A stretch of DNA of 64,000 bases from Psychrobacillus mangrovi. Lineage in GTDB: Bacteria > Bacillota > Bacilli > Bacillales_A > Planococcaceae. Position 1 is the first letter of the stretch. Every line of letters starts with the position of its first letter. Of the stretch, positions 14,819-23,647 are shown in pieces. A program made the position numbers and the translations under genes. The DNA is taken from the NCBI RefSeq assembly GCF_037104765.1, contig NZ_JBAWSY010000004.1, positions 1-64,000 of the forward strand, given 5' to 3'. Below the pieces are notes generated by a model, which had not been told where the DNA came from, made no database searches, and was given only the letters and a program-made list of their open reading frames with translations.

Positions 14819-17134
14819 ATGAAAAACAGTAAGGTCAAAAAATCAGCGGTTGCAGCGGTTATTGCAACTTCATTATTCACCGCTTCAAGTGTTACATTTG
14901 CGGCTAATTCTCTTCAAAGTGTAGTAGACAATGCAAGAAAAGACATTAAAAATGCTTCTTATTCATATGTGCTTCCCGCACAATCAGGTAAGGTAGCAGC
15001 AAGCGCTGATTTGTACAAAGCTTTAAATACTGCGAAAGTAAACTACCAAAAAGCAAGAAATGAAATCATCAAATCTAATGCTAAAAATAAATCCACTTTA
15101 CTGAAAAACTTAGATGATCTGTACCAAGAACGAGTAACAAAAGGCATTGTTCCATACATTGATGCATATAACTATGCAAATAAATATTTAACTCCGATCA
15201 TGAACGAAATAGAAAAGGCTGAGTCTGCTAAAGACTGGGCAAAAATTGAAAAAGAATATCACAAACTTTCAGCTCAATTAAAAACAAGAACAGCTATCCT
15301 GTATCGTTTTTCTGGGAAAGCTGCTCGCGATTTATTACTAGATCAATATAAAAAGCCAGCTGATTTGAAACGATCAGAACTAATGGTTCCTGTAACAGTT
15401 TATATGAAAGCTACTCAAGCTCAAGCACTTTTTGCGGCAGGTAAAGAAGAAGAAGCTTCGAAAGTTCTTGAATCAATTCGACCACTGTTAGAAAGATTAC
15501 CAAGTGAACAAAAGCTTCCAGCAGTAAAAGAACTACTTGCATTCGTTGAAAAAGTAAATGCAGAAGTAAATCCAGGATTTACATTATCTCTTATGCATGT
15601 AAATGATACACACGCAAATACACAACAAGCACCAAAACGTTTAACAGCAATTAAAGAAGTACGAGCTGAAAAACCATCTGCACTATTAATCGATGCTGGT
15701 GATGTATTCTCTGGTACTCTTTATTTCAATGAGTTCAAAGGACAAGCTGATTTGGAACTTATGAAATTAATGGATTATGATGTGATGACTTTTGGTAATC
15801 ATGAATTTGATTTAGGATCGACTCCAGAAGGACATAAAGCGCTAAGTGAATTTATTTCAAAATCCAACTTTCCATTCGTTAGTGCAAATGCTGATTTTTC
15901 AAAAGACGTAAATTTAAAAGGTTTGTTTAATGTAAACGTATCTTCTGACCCGAAAGATGGTCAAATTTACAGCGGTATTATTAAAGAAGTTGATGGACAA
16001 AAAGTTGGTTTATTCGGTCTTACAACAGCTGAAACTGCTGATATTTCTAGTCCAAAAGATGTGACATTTACGGATTATATTAAAGCAGCACAAACGATGG
16101 TAGATGAATTTGAAAAACAAGGCGTTAATAAAGTAGTAGCAGTAACTCATATTGGTTATGATGATAACCCAACATATGATAACGATTTACTTCTAGCAGC
16201 AGCTGTTAGTGGAATTGACGTAATCGTTGGTGGGCATAGCCATACAAAATTAGAAAAACCAGTAGCAGTTACCAAGGATAAAGATGGTAAAGAAAAAGAT
16301 CCTACTATTATTGTCCAAGCTTCACAGTATAGTGAATTCCTAGGAACTTTGGATGTAGAATTTAATAAAGAAGGTAAAGTTGTAGGGCATGCCGGAGAAT
16401 TAATTCCTATTAAAGATCAAAAAGAAGATGCAGCTGCAGCTGAATTATTGAAGACGTATAAGGCAAAAGTTGAAGAAACTAGTAAAACAGAAATAGGGGT
16501 TTTAGCTGAAACAACATTAGAAAACCCACGGACAGATGGGGATGATACGAAACCAAGTGTACGTAAAAACGAGACAGTACTTGGAAATATCATTACAGAC
16601 GGAATGCTTGTAAAAGCTAAGAAGTATAATGATAAAGTAATTATGGCTCTTCAAAACGGCGGAGGAATTCGTGCTTCAATTGATGCTGGTCCGATTACAG
16701 TTGGGGAAATAATTACAGTTCTTCCTTACGGTAACACTCTAGCAACAATGGAAGTAACTGGTGCTGAACTAAAAGCTGCTTTTGAAATTAGCTTTAAATC
16801 ATATCCAAAAGAAAATGGCGGCTTCTTACATGTTTCTGGAGCAAAAGTGGAATTTGACTCCTCTAAGCCTGCTGGAGAACGTGTTGTTTCTATTAAATAT
16901 AAAGCTGCTGACGGTACTTTTGTAGAACTTAAAGATGATGAAAAATATGTCATAGCTACAAATGCATTCACTGCAAAAGGTGGAGATGGCTATGATGTAT
17001 TCAAAAAAGCTTACGAAGAAGGCCGTGTAACAGATCTGGGTCTTTCCGATTGGGAAAATCTTCAAGAACAACTTCAATCTATGAAAACAGTTAAGAATGA
17101 AGTAGAAGGCCGTATTGTAGATGTAAAAAAATAA
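14819..17134 (+). CDS. Secreted 5'-nucleotidase/metallophosphatase with N-terminal SbsC-like domain
   Basis: A 771-residue exported hydrolase of nucleotides (UshA/YfkN family). Signal peptide 1-29 (cleavage near TFA-AN). Residues about 30-256 are an all-helical domain (NKYLTPIMNEIEKAESAKDW...) of the kind I associate with S-layer protein SbsC; they are not part of the usual nucleotidase. The metallophosphatase domain follows, with Asp263/His265 in VNDTHAN, GDVFSG, Asn327/His328 in GNHEFD and GGHSHT. The C-terminal substrate domain includes NGGGIRASI and LPYGNTL. The ATG is 6 nt after TTAGGAGGT. It lies just before a separate protein carrying the same helical domain. Likely role: salvage of phosphate and nucleosides from extracellular nucleotides at the cell surface. 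Confidence 0.92.
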   Translation: MKNSKVKKSAVAAVIATSLFTASSVTFAANSLQSVVDNARKDIKNASYSYVLPAQSGKVAASADLYKALNTAKVNYQKARNEIIKSNAKNKSTLLKNLDDLYQERVTKGIVPYIDAYNYANKYLTPIMNEIEKAESAKDWAKIEKEYHKLSAQLKTRTAILYRFSGKAARDLLLDQYKKPADLKRSELMVPVTVYMKATQAQALFAAGKEEEASKVLESIRPLLERLPSEQKLPAVKELLAFVEKVNAEVNPGFTLSLMHVNDTHANTQQAPKRLTAIKEVRAEKPSALLIDAGDVFSGTLYFNEFKGQADLELMKLMDYDVMTFGNHEFDLGSTPEGHKALSEFISKSNFPFVSANADFSKDVNLKGLFNVNVSSDPKDGQIYSGIIKEVDGQKVGLFGLTTAETADISSPKDVTFTDYIKAAQTMVDEFEKQGVNKVVAVTHIGYDDNPTYDNDLLLAAAVSGIDVIVGGHSHTKLEKPVAVTKDKDGKEKDPTIIVQASQYSEFLGTLDVEFNKEGKVVGHAGELIPIKDQKEDAAAAELLKTYKAKVEETSKTEIGVLAETTLENPRTDGDDTKPSVRKNETVLGNIITDGMLVKAKKYNDKVIMALQNGGGIRASIDAGPITVGEIITVLPYGNTLATMEVTGAELKAAFEISFKSYPKENGGFLHVSGAKVEFDSSKPAGERVVSIKYKAADGTFVELKDDEKYVIATNAFTAKGGDGYDVFKKAYEEGRVTDLGLSDWENLQEQLQSMKTVKNEVEGRIVDVKK

Positions 17135-17150
17135 TAAATTAATAGAATCA

Positions 17151-17188
17151 AATCCTCGCTCAAATTAAATAGAGTGAGGATTTTTTTA
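17151..17188 (+). terminator. Terminator of the nucleotidase gene
   Basis: Stem AATCCTCGCTC / GAGTGAGGATT with one G-T pair, followed by a T run. Confidence 0.85.
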
Positions 17189-17304
17189 TTGTTATATCAA
17201 CTTTGAATGTTTAAATTATTTGTTTGAGGGTATGCAGAATGAAGGTAGAGATCTTAATACAGAAGCCAGTACTTACTTTCCAAAAGAAAGAGGAGGAATT
17301 TTGT

Positions 17305-18093
17305 ATGAAGAAAAGCACAATGAAAGTTTCTGCAGCAACCGCACTGTTATATGCATCTTTGCTCGGAGGACCATTAGTTGGTAATGCTCAGGGAGACGAT
17401 GGAAGAGATAGAGATAAGGAAAGAAATAATTCAAGTGAATGGAAACAGTTTCATCAAATGAAGGAAAAATTTAAAGATCAAGAAAGAAACAAACGACACT
17501 TCGACTATAAAAGTAGGTATAAAGATTATGACGAAAACAATATTAAAGGTGTAACTAACGTAAAAGACAGCCAAATGGACAAAACAAAAGACAATAAAAA
17601 AGAAACAATCGAACAAAAGCCAATTCCTCTAGTTACCTATGAACAAGCAAATTCCTATGGCAAAAACACCATATTACCATTAATATCAGCAATTGAAACA
17701 GCAAAAGCAACGAAAGATTGGGAGGCGCTTGAAAATTATTATCACTTACTTTCTAAAGAGCTGAGAAAAGGGACGTCCATATTTTACAAAGTGGATGGAA
17801 AACAAAATCGTGAATCTTTAATCTCAGTGTATAAGATTCCTGCGCAAGAAAAGCGTACTGAACTTGTTTTGCCAATAACTATATATATGGCTTTAGAAAA
17901 CGTTAATAACACTATGGATAAAGGCGAAACAATTAACTTAAGCTATCAAATGGAAGAAGTAAGAGCATTAGTGAACAAATTAGAAGGGGTGGATAATAAT
18001 CCCCTCCTAGAAGATTTAGTAGCTCAAGTAAATGCAACTGATAACAAATTAAACTTATTAGCTAAAAATACGAATAGATTAGAAGTAAATTAA
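17305..18093 (+). CDS. Secreted stand-alone SbsC-like helical domain protein
   Basis: A 262-residue exported protein with no enzyme domain. Signal peptide 1-29 (ending GNAQ), then a highly charged stretch (about 30-105, rich in Asp, Arg, Lys), then a helical domain (about 115-255). That domain aligns with the N-terminal domain of the preceding nucleotidase: AIETAKATKDWEALENYYHL against EIEKAESAKDWAKIEKEYHK, and TSIFYKVDGKQNRESL against TAILYRFSGKAARDLL. The ATG at 17305 follows AGAGGAGGAA by 6 nt; upstream in-frame codons have no such site. Because an enzyme and a free copy of the same domain are neighbours, the domain may be a shared wall-binding or docking module. That is inferred. Confidence 0.82.
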   Translation: MKKSTMKVSAATALLYASLLGGPLVGNAQGDDGRDRDKERNNSSEWKQFHQMKEKFKDQERNKRHFDYKSRYKDYDENNIKGVTNVKDSQMDKTKDNKKETIEQKPIPLVTYEQANSYGKNTILPLISAIETAKATKDWEALENYYHLLSKELRKGTSIFYKVDGKQNRESLISVYKIPAQEKRTELVLPITIYMALENVNNTMDKGETINLSYQMEEVRALVNKLEGVDNNPLLEDLVAQVNATDNKLNLLAKNTNRLEVN

Positions 18094-18100
18094 TCAATAA

Positions 18101-18136
18101 AAAGGGTTCAGATTCTAAAACATCTGACCCTTTTTT
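18101..18136. terminator. Terminator between convergent genes
   Basis: Stem AAAGGGTTCAGAT / ATCTGACCCTTT with one bulged base, then TTT on the plus strand. It lies 2 bp from the stop of the convergent racemase gene. Confidence 0.82.
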
Positions 18137-18137
18137 A

Positions 18138-19247
18138 TCATGCTTTAAAATAAAATTGCTCTACTGTGAAACGATCCATCACTTCGAGATTTGGTTCATA
18201 ACCAATGCCATAAGCATTTGGCACAGTAATATAGCCGTCATCTGCTACTACTTCTGGCTTGATAATATCTTGTTCCCAATACCGTGAAGAGCCTGATGTA
18301 TCCCCTGGTAAAAGAAAGTTTGGCAGTGTTGTAAGTGCTATATTATGTGCACGTCCTATCCCAGCTTCGAGCATTCCGCCGCACCATACTGGTACACCTT
18401 TTTCCATGCAATAGTCATGAATTTTTTTCGCTTCAGTTAAACCACCAACGCGTCCAATTTTAATGTTAATCACTTTAGTGCTTCCAAGTTCAATTGCTTT
18501 ACGTGCATCTTCCATGGAATGAATACTTTCGTCTAGACAAATTGGCGTTTTCAATTCTTTTTGAAGTTTTGCATGATCAATAATATCATCTGAGGCAAGT
18601 GGTTGCTCGATCATCATTAAATTGAAATCATCAAGCTGCTTTAATAAAGCTATATCTTTTAAAGTGTAGGCCGAGTTCGCATCAGCCATAAGTGGAACAT
18701 CTGGATAAGCCTCTCGTAATGCATGAATAATTTCAATATCATTTCTTGGTTTAATTTTTACTTTTATGCGTTTATATCCATCTTTTATATAGGTTCCCAC
18801 AAGTTCCACAAGTTCTTCTGTACTTTTTTGAATACCGATACTAATTCCAACTTCAATTTTTTTTGCAGTGCCACCAAGTGCTTCTGCAAGTGTTAATTTA
18901 TTTCTTTTAGCATATAAATCCCAAATTGCTCCTTCAACTGCTGCTTTCGCCATATTATTTTTGCGCAGAGGAGCAAATACTTCGCTTACTTCATCTGGAT
19001 GTCCAAAGTTTTTATCTAATACAAGTGGAATCAAAAAATCTCTAATTATGTGAAGATTCGTTTCGACCGTTTCTTCGTTATACCAGGGAGATGAAAAAGC
19101 TGTCGATTCACCCCAACCAGTGTTTCCGAATTCGTCCGTAACTTCTAATAATAGAAATTCTTTTACTTGCAGCGAACCAAAACTAGTAGTGAATGGTGAC
19201 TTCATCGTCATGTTCATTTTTCGTATATTAATTTCTTTGATGATCAT
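18138..19247 (-). CDS. Enolase-superfamily N-acylamino acid racemase / o-succinylbenzoate synthase (MenC-like)
   Basis: A 369-residue enzyme of the muconate-lactonising-enzyme subgroup. The catalytic Lys pair is KVKIKP near residues 161-166. Metal ligands are Asp in LMADANSAYT, Glu in MIEQPL and Asp in CLDESIHS, and the second catalytic Lys is in NIKIGRVGG. MenC and N-acylamino acid racemase activities share this fold and are often found in one protein. No menaquinone genes are near, but an M20 amidohydrolase is directly upstream, which favours N-acylamino acid racemisation. The ATG at 19247 follows AAAGGAG by 7 nt and matches the family N-terminus; an in-frame ATG at 19346 overlaps the upstream stop and would add 33 residues without homology. 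Confidence 0.88.
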   Translation of the reverse strand: MIIKEINIRKMNMTMKSPFTTSFGSLQVKEFLLLEVTDEFGNTGWGESTAFSSPWYNEETVETNLHIIRDFLIPLVLDKNFGHPDEVSEVFAPLRKNNMAKAAVEGAIWDLYAKRNKLTLAEALGGTAKKIEVGISIGIQKSTEELVELVGTYIKDGYKRIKVKIKPRNDIEIIHALREAYPDVPLMADANSAYTLKDIALLKQLDDFNLMMIEQPLASDDIIDHAKLQKELKTPICLDESIHSMEDARKAIELGSTKVINIKIGRVGGLTEAKKIHDYCMEKGVPVWCGGMLEAGIGRAHNIALTTLPNFLLPGDTSGSSRYWEQDIIKPEVVADDGYITVPNAYGIGYEPNLEVMDRFTVEQFYFKA

Positions 19248-19342
19248 TTGATTGCTCCTTTGAAAACAATGGGCTGGTAATTTTTTATTATCGATTAATA
19301 TTGTACCATTTGTTATCCGCTTATCATCTACAAAGGATTCTA

Positions 19343-20473
19343 TCATTCGCTTCCTTTTTGGAATGTGTTGATGATTGTTCGAGCAAGTACTTCAATACCA
19401 GTGAAAATCGATTCATGCTTAAATGTCATGTTTGGGTGATGTAATCCTGGCGCTAAGTCACAACCTAGTCCGAGCATCGTCGCCTTGATGCCTGTTCTTT
19501 TTACAGGATAATAATGAAAATCTTCTCCACCAGGTGTCACAATAGGTGGTATACAAAATTCTTGTCCAATTGTACCGATAATTGCCTCTTTCATTATTTC
19601 GACTGCTGTTGCATCTACCTCTGCAGCAACAATTTCCGTCTCAACATGGTAGTCAATTGTAATTCGATGAAGAGCTGCAATAGAAAGTATAGCGTTTTCT
19701 ACTTTTGCAATCAGTTCTTTCATTCCTATATTTGATTGCGCTCGCACGTCGATACTGAACTCTGCATTTCCTGGAATAATATTTCCTGATTCCCCACCGG
19801 CTTGAAATCTTGTAAGTTTTGCCGAATAAGATTCCATTGGGTCCAGGTAGATCGCTTGAATTGCATGTACAATCTGCGCTCCAACTTCAATAGCGTTTAT
19901 ACCAAGATGTGGTCTTGCCCCGTGTGCTTCTATTCCATGGATCTTGCCGGTCACTAGCTTTGCAGCTCCATGGATAATAGCTGGGGAGCAGTAACCATGC
20001 TCTAATTCTTGTATAGGTCTAAGGTGAACGCCATACAAATAGTCCAGATCATCAACTAAGCCCTTATGAATAAAAGAAAGGGCACCCGTACCTTTTTCTT
20101 CTGCCGGTTGAAATAATACTTTCAAAGTTCCTTGCTGAGGAACGCCTAGTTTTTTTAATAAAAGCAACGTACCAATTGCAATAGTCATATGTGCATCGTG
20201 ACCACATGAATGATTTGCCTTGAATTCACCATTTACTTCCTGCCATAGAGCATCCATATCCGTTCGCAGGCCGACACATGGCTTTCCGCTACCAATAGTG
20301 ACAACAAGTCCAGTAGAATCATCGAAAGTCGTTACATGAAACCCTTCTTTAACTAACAAATCAACTAAATATTTTGTAGTTTCAACTTCTTTCCAACTAA
20401 CCTCCGGATTGTTATGCAGATGGTGAAATACCGATTCCACAATGGGCCTTATACCTTCTAACTCGTGATTCAT
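19343..20473 (-). CDS. M20 family amidohydrolase (N-acyl amino acid deacylase type)
   Basis: A 376-residue zinc peptidase of the HipO/AbgA/YkuR group. Metal-site motifs are GLRTDMDALW near 67-76, HSCGHDAHM near 88-96, PAEEKGTGA near 122-130 and the C-terminal GGEDFHYY and LHHPNMTF. Members remove acyl groups from amino acids or N-acetyl-diaminopimelate. Together with the downstream racemase this could form a pathway that converts N-acyl-D-amino acids to free L-amino acids. The ATG at 20473 follows AGAAAGGA. The substrate is not determined by sequence. Confidence 0.9.
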   Translation of the reverse strand: MNHELEGIRPIVESVFHHLHNNPEVSWKEVETTKYLVDLLVKEGFHVTTFDDSTGLVVTIGSGKPCVGLRTDMDALWQEVNGEFKANHSCGHDAHMTIAIGTLLLLKKLGVPQQGTLKVLFQPAEEKGTGALSFIHKGLVDDLDYLYGVHLRPIQELEHGYCSPAIIHGAAKLVTGKIHGIEAHGARPHLGINAIEVGAQIVHAIQAIYLDPMESYSAKLTRFQAGGESGNIIPGNAEFSIDVRAQSNIGMKELIAKVENAILSIAALHRITIDYHVETEIVAAEVDATAVEIMKEAIIGTIGQEFCIPPIVTPGGEDFHYYPVKRTGIKATMLGLGCDLAPGLHHPNMTFKHESIFTGIEVLARTIINTFQKGSE

Positions 20474-20542
20474 ATTTTATTTCCTTTCTTCTAAATTGTT
20501 CGTCTATTTACTTATCGGTGGAAAAAACCGATTATATATCTA

Positions 20543-20567
20543 TTTAAAAAACCCCACAAATGTGGGG
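20543..20567 (-). terminator. Terminator of the 45-residue small gene (minus strand)
   Basis: CCCCAC-AAAT-GTGGGG stem (20552-20567) followed on the minus strand by TTTTTT. Confidence 0.75.
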
Positions 20568-20583
20568 AACTAAGTAAAAAATT

Positions 20584-20721
20584 TTAATTGTCTTCTTGTA
20601 CCAACTCTCGTTCATCAAGGAGATGAACTGGACTTCCTTCCGCAATCATATTAAGGGAAGCGATTAAATCTAAATTCTGTCTCATGGCCATTTCTTCCGA
20701 ATCAACATAATTTGGATACAA
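20584..20721 (-). CDS. Small hypothetical protein, 45 residues
   Basis: A short gene on the minus strand starting at TTG 20721 with AGGAGGAG 5 nt upstream and a terminator 17 bp after its TAA. The product starts LYPNYVDSEEMAMRQNLDLI and continues ASLNMIAEGSPVHLLDERELVQEDN. It is acidic, with no signal or membrane segment. The strong ribosome site and the terminator placed exactly after the stop make it likely to be expressed. I do not recognise a family. The spacing of acidic helices could suit a protein-binding peptide, but this is a guess. Confidence 0.55.
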   Translation of the reverse strand: MYPNYVDSEEMAMRQNLDLIASLNMIAEGSPVHLLDERELVQEDN

Positions 20722-20950
20722 CAATTCTCCTCCTCAACTCTTTAAGACTAGTATATTTAGAAACGGGAAATTTATTTACAAATAAATGAAAATAAAATTT
20801 TGATTGATTAAACATATCCAAAAATGAATTATTAGTGCTAATAAATAGTCAAAATGCCATAGATTTAAATTACGAATAATTCTGATATTTGAAATAACTT
20901 AAATACAATATACCATAGTACATATATAGATAGGAATGGGGGTATGCCGG

Positions 20951-21187
20951 TTGAAAATTGAATATTTTGTAGAGGTTATGAATCAAAGTTTACGAAGAGT
21001 GGGCGAATCCGTAGAATATATGGAAATACATTCGAATATGAATAAAATGGAGCAGCATCAAATTATGCAGGCTATACTCGAATTAAGTGAACGTATTAAA
21101 ATGATAGAAGCATATATGGAAAGTAGTAAGCAAATTCAGCTCGAGAATGATGGACAAGTCATTAACGACAGTGCATTCAGACTGTAG
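20951..21187 (+). CDS. Small hypothetical protein with a helical core
   Basis: A 78-residue protein (MKIEYFVEVMNQSLRRVGES...). The centre (about 30-65, MNKMEQHQIMQAILELSERIKMIEAYMES) is amphipathic and could form a coiled coil; no signal or membrane segment is seen. The start is uncertain: the ATG at 20936 has AGGA touching it, while the TTG at 20951 follows TGGGGGT by about 8 nt and is preferred. It stands alone between a small minus-strand gene and the YyaL-type gene. No family recognised. Confidence 0.5.
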   Translation: MKIEYFVEVMNQSLRRVGESVEYMEIHSNMNKMEQHQIMQAILELSERIKMIEAYMESSKQIQLENDGQVINDSAFRL

Positions 21188-21228
21188 AAAACCTCGAATT
21201 TATTTTATATAGGATATGGGGTTTTCTG

Positions 21229-21267
21229 AAGCTTACCGCTCGCTTACCGCGGGCGAGCGGACGCTTC
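21229..21267. repeat. GC-rich hairpin, partial copy of a Bacillaceae dispersed repeat
   Basis: GAAGC-TTA-CCGCTCGC-loop-GCGAGCGG-AC-GCTTC forms a two-part stem. The sequence, read in reverse complement, resembles the right-hand part of the large repeat at 31720-31775 (GCTCGCCCGCGG then AAGCG). It is GC-rich in an AT-rich background. Confidence 0.7.
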
Positions 21268-21404
21268 TCCAAACCAATAAAATGTTACCTTTTTTTATTT
21301 CCTATATTCAGAGGCAGAATAATCTTAAGGTAATAGAAATTAATGACAAGAATTCAAACTAAGAATTGAGAACAATTAGCCAATCGCCTTCTTTTCTTCA
21401 ATTT

Positions 21405-21428
21405 AAAGGCACTAACCAAAGTGCCTTT
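21405..21428 (-). terminator. Terminator of the YyaL-type gene
   Basis: AAAGGCACT-AACCAA-AGTGCCTTT, 9 bp stem, with an AT-rich tail on the minus strand just after the stop at 21436. Confidence 0.75.
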
Positions 21429-21435
21429 TGGCCGT

Positions 21436-23430
21436 CTACGACAACTCTAGCATAATCTGTTCCAAATCAGTTAGTGGGGAGTGGCAAACGTTATTTTGAC
21501 AAATCTGAACCGAAAGGGATGTATCCTCCTTTTTATGTGTCCAGACATCGTAAGGTCGATATGTTTTTTGGATGTAGTTTAATATTTCGACAGCAGGATC
21601 GCCATTTATTTTTATTTCACGGGCTTTGCCCATATAAGCCAGCTGTGCATTTAAAGTGGAAAGTACAGCTGATGGGTACTGGGTAGCATCGTCTGTAAAT
21701 GCAGAAAAAATGCGCTCGACTTTATTCAGCAGCTCCATATCTTCTGTAATTTTTCCTAAACGCCAAAGCTGCATTGCTGCTGTTCCATTCCCTGAGGGTG
21801 TTGCGTTGTCTAATGCCGACTTTTCACGAATTAATAATTTTTCTGCTTCTTTATTAGTAAAATAGAAAGCCCCATTTTCTTTGTCTTCAAAATGGGAATA
21901 AAGAGTGGTTGCTAGTTTTTTTGCTTTCACTATATATTCTTCGTCTCCTGTTGCTTGATGAAATTCGATTAATGCCCAAATAAAATTACTGTAATCATCT
22001 AAGTATGCGTTGTGCTTTGCTTCGCCATCTCTATAGCGTGCAAAGAGTACATTCTCTTTTATTAAATGTTGATCGATAAACTGTAATCCTTTATCTGCAA
22101 GGTCAATAAATCTTGGTTCTGCAAAAGTAGCGCCAGCTTTTGCAAGCGCCGCAATAAGTAGTCCATTCCAAGAAGTAAGTATTTTATCATCTAGATGAGG
22201 GTATACACGAGTTTGACGTTTCTTTAACAATAGCTTGCGAGATACTTCCAGACGGTCTTCCAGCTCATCCAAAGAAATATCGTATTCCTCTACTAAGGAT
22301 TTTGCATCCACATAAATTAAATTCGGAATATTTTTCCCTTCAAAGTTACCTTCCTCTGTAATATCATATGCTTTTGCAAAGAGGGTTCCTTCTTCTTCAC
22401 CTAATATTTCCAATACTTCAGTTAGTGACCAAATATAATAAGTGCCTTCAGTACCTTCACTATCCGCATCAATCGCCGAATAAAAACCTCCATCGGGATG
22501 AGTCATTTCACGTTCGATAAATTCAACCGTGTTATAAACAATTTCTTTATATTGAGGAACTTCCGTAATTTGATAGGTTTCCGTATAAGCAAGGAGCAGC
22601 AATGCTTGGTCATATAACATTTTTTCAAAATGAGGAACTAGCCACAATTCATCTGTGGAATACCGAGCGAAACCGTATCCAATATGGTCGTAAATCCCAC
22701 CACGTGCAATTCCGTCAAGTGTTACTTCCACCATGTTTAATGCATTCTCATCTTTATTTACATAATAATATCGCAATAAGAATAAAAGCTGTGTTGGTGA
22801 GGGAAACTTAGGAGCAGTTCCAAATCCACCATATTGTGTATCAAAATTACCAGTTAAATGTTGATATGCTTGATCAATCGTATTGGGTGGAATAGAGCTC
22901 TCTTTGGATTGAGGGCTTTCATTTAACGCAAATGTAAGTTGTTCGCCAATTTCAACAATCTGGGATTGTTCATTCTTATATATATTATAAATTTGTGGTA
23001 GAAGGTCGAGCATTCCTTGTTGTCCATATTCACTTTCTTTCGGAAAATAAGTACCTGCATGGAAAGGTTTTTGCTCTGCTGTCAAAAACACATGAAGTGG
23101 CCAACCGCCTTGACCAGTGAGCATCTGGCACACATTCATATAGATGGAATCGATATCAGGACGCTCTTCACGGTCTACTTTTATAGAAATAAAGTGCTTA
23201 TTTAAAAGCTCCGCAACTTCTTGATCCTCAAAGGATTCTCTTTCCATCACATGACACCAGTGACAAGTACTATAACCAATACTCACGAATACAGGCTTGT
23301 TTTCTTGCTTTGCTTTTTCAAAAGCATCCTTTCCCCATGGATACCAATTCACTGGGTTATATGCGTGTTGCAAAAGATAAGGAGATTTCTCTTCGATCAG
23401 TCTATTTGGTTTGCTCTTATTAGTTGGCAT
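21436..23430 (-). CDS. YyaL-type protein with thioredoxin-like N-terminus (DUF255, six-hairpin glycosidase-like fold)
   Basis: A 664-residue cytoplasmic protein. The N-terminal DUF255 domain (about 5-165) has a thioredoxin-like fold with Cys56-His-Trp-Cys59 and begins NRLIEEKSPYLLQHAYNPVNW. The rest has alpha/alpha toroid signatures: GGFGTAPKFPSPTQL, GGIYDHIGYGFARYSTD, WLVPHFEKMLYDQA, GGFYSAIDADSEG and KILTSWNGLLIAALAKA. Length matches B. subtilis YyaL (spermatogenesis-associated protein 20 family). The biochemical role is not established in the family. The ATG follows AGAAGGTG by 7 nt. It is monocistronic, divergent from guaC. Confidence 0.92.
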   Translation of the reverse strand: MPTNKSKPNRLIEEKSPYLLQHAYNPVNWYPWGKDAFEKAKQENKPVFVSIGYSTCHWCHVMERESFEDQEVAELLNKHFISIKVDREERPDIDSIYMNVCQMLTGQGGWPLHVFLTAEQKPFHAGTYFPKESEYGQQGMLDLLPQIYNIYKNEQSQIVEIGEQLTFALNESPQSKESSIPPNTIDQAYQHLTGNFDTQYGGFGTAPKFPSPTQLLFLLRYYYVNKDENALNMVEVTLDGIARGGIYDHIGYGFARYSTDELWLVPHFEKMLYDQALLLLAYTETYQITEVPQYKEIVYNTVEFIEREMTHPDGGFYSAIDADSEGTEGTYYIWSLTEVLEILGEEEGTLFAKAYDITEEGNFEGKNIPNLIYVDAKSLVEEYDISLDELEDRLEVSRKLLLKKRQTRVYPHLDDKILTSWNGLLIAALAKAGATFAEPRFIDLADKGLQFIDQHLIKENVLFARYRDGEAKHNAYLDDYSNFIWALIEFHQATGDEEYIVKAKKLATTLYSHFEDKENGAFYFTNKEAEKLLIREKSALDNATPSGNGTAAMQLWRLGKITEDMELLNKVERIFSAFTDDATQYPSAVLSTLNAQLAYMGKAREIKINGDPAVEILNYIQKTYRPYDVWTHKKEDTSLSVQICQNNVCHSPLTDLEQIMLELS

Positions 23431-23555
23431 TTGAACACCTTCTCACTTTTATATTGTATTCTTAGCTTTACATTACCCTTTATAGCAATAACTAATGCTA
23501 TGAATGTTTCATCGTACTAAGGAAGAGAATTAAATGCTTTATTAATTTAAAACCT

Positions 23556-23584
23556 TTGACATTTACATGAAATTAATGTAAATT
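23556..23584 (+). promoter_or_regulatory. SigA-type promoter of guaC
   Basis: -35 TTGACA (23556-23561) and -10 TAAATT (23579-23584) with a 17 bp spacer. Confidence 0.65.
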
Positions 23585-23591
23585 ATCAAAT

Positions 23592-23613
23592 GGACGAACA
23601 TTTTAGTTCATCC
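23592..23613 (+). promoter_or_regulatory. Operator-like dyad in the guaC leader (PurBox-like)
   Basis: GGACGAAC-ATTTTA-GTTCATCC is an inverted repeat with one mismatch, at about +1 to +23. The half CGAACATT matches the PurR half-site of Bacillus (CCGAACWWT). guaC belongs to the PurR regulon in B. subtilis, so PurR is the first candidate. Confidence 0.45.
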
Positions 23614-23647
23614 TAATAATTAATATTCGTATTTAGGAGTGTTAAGC

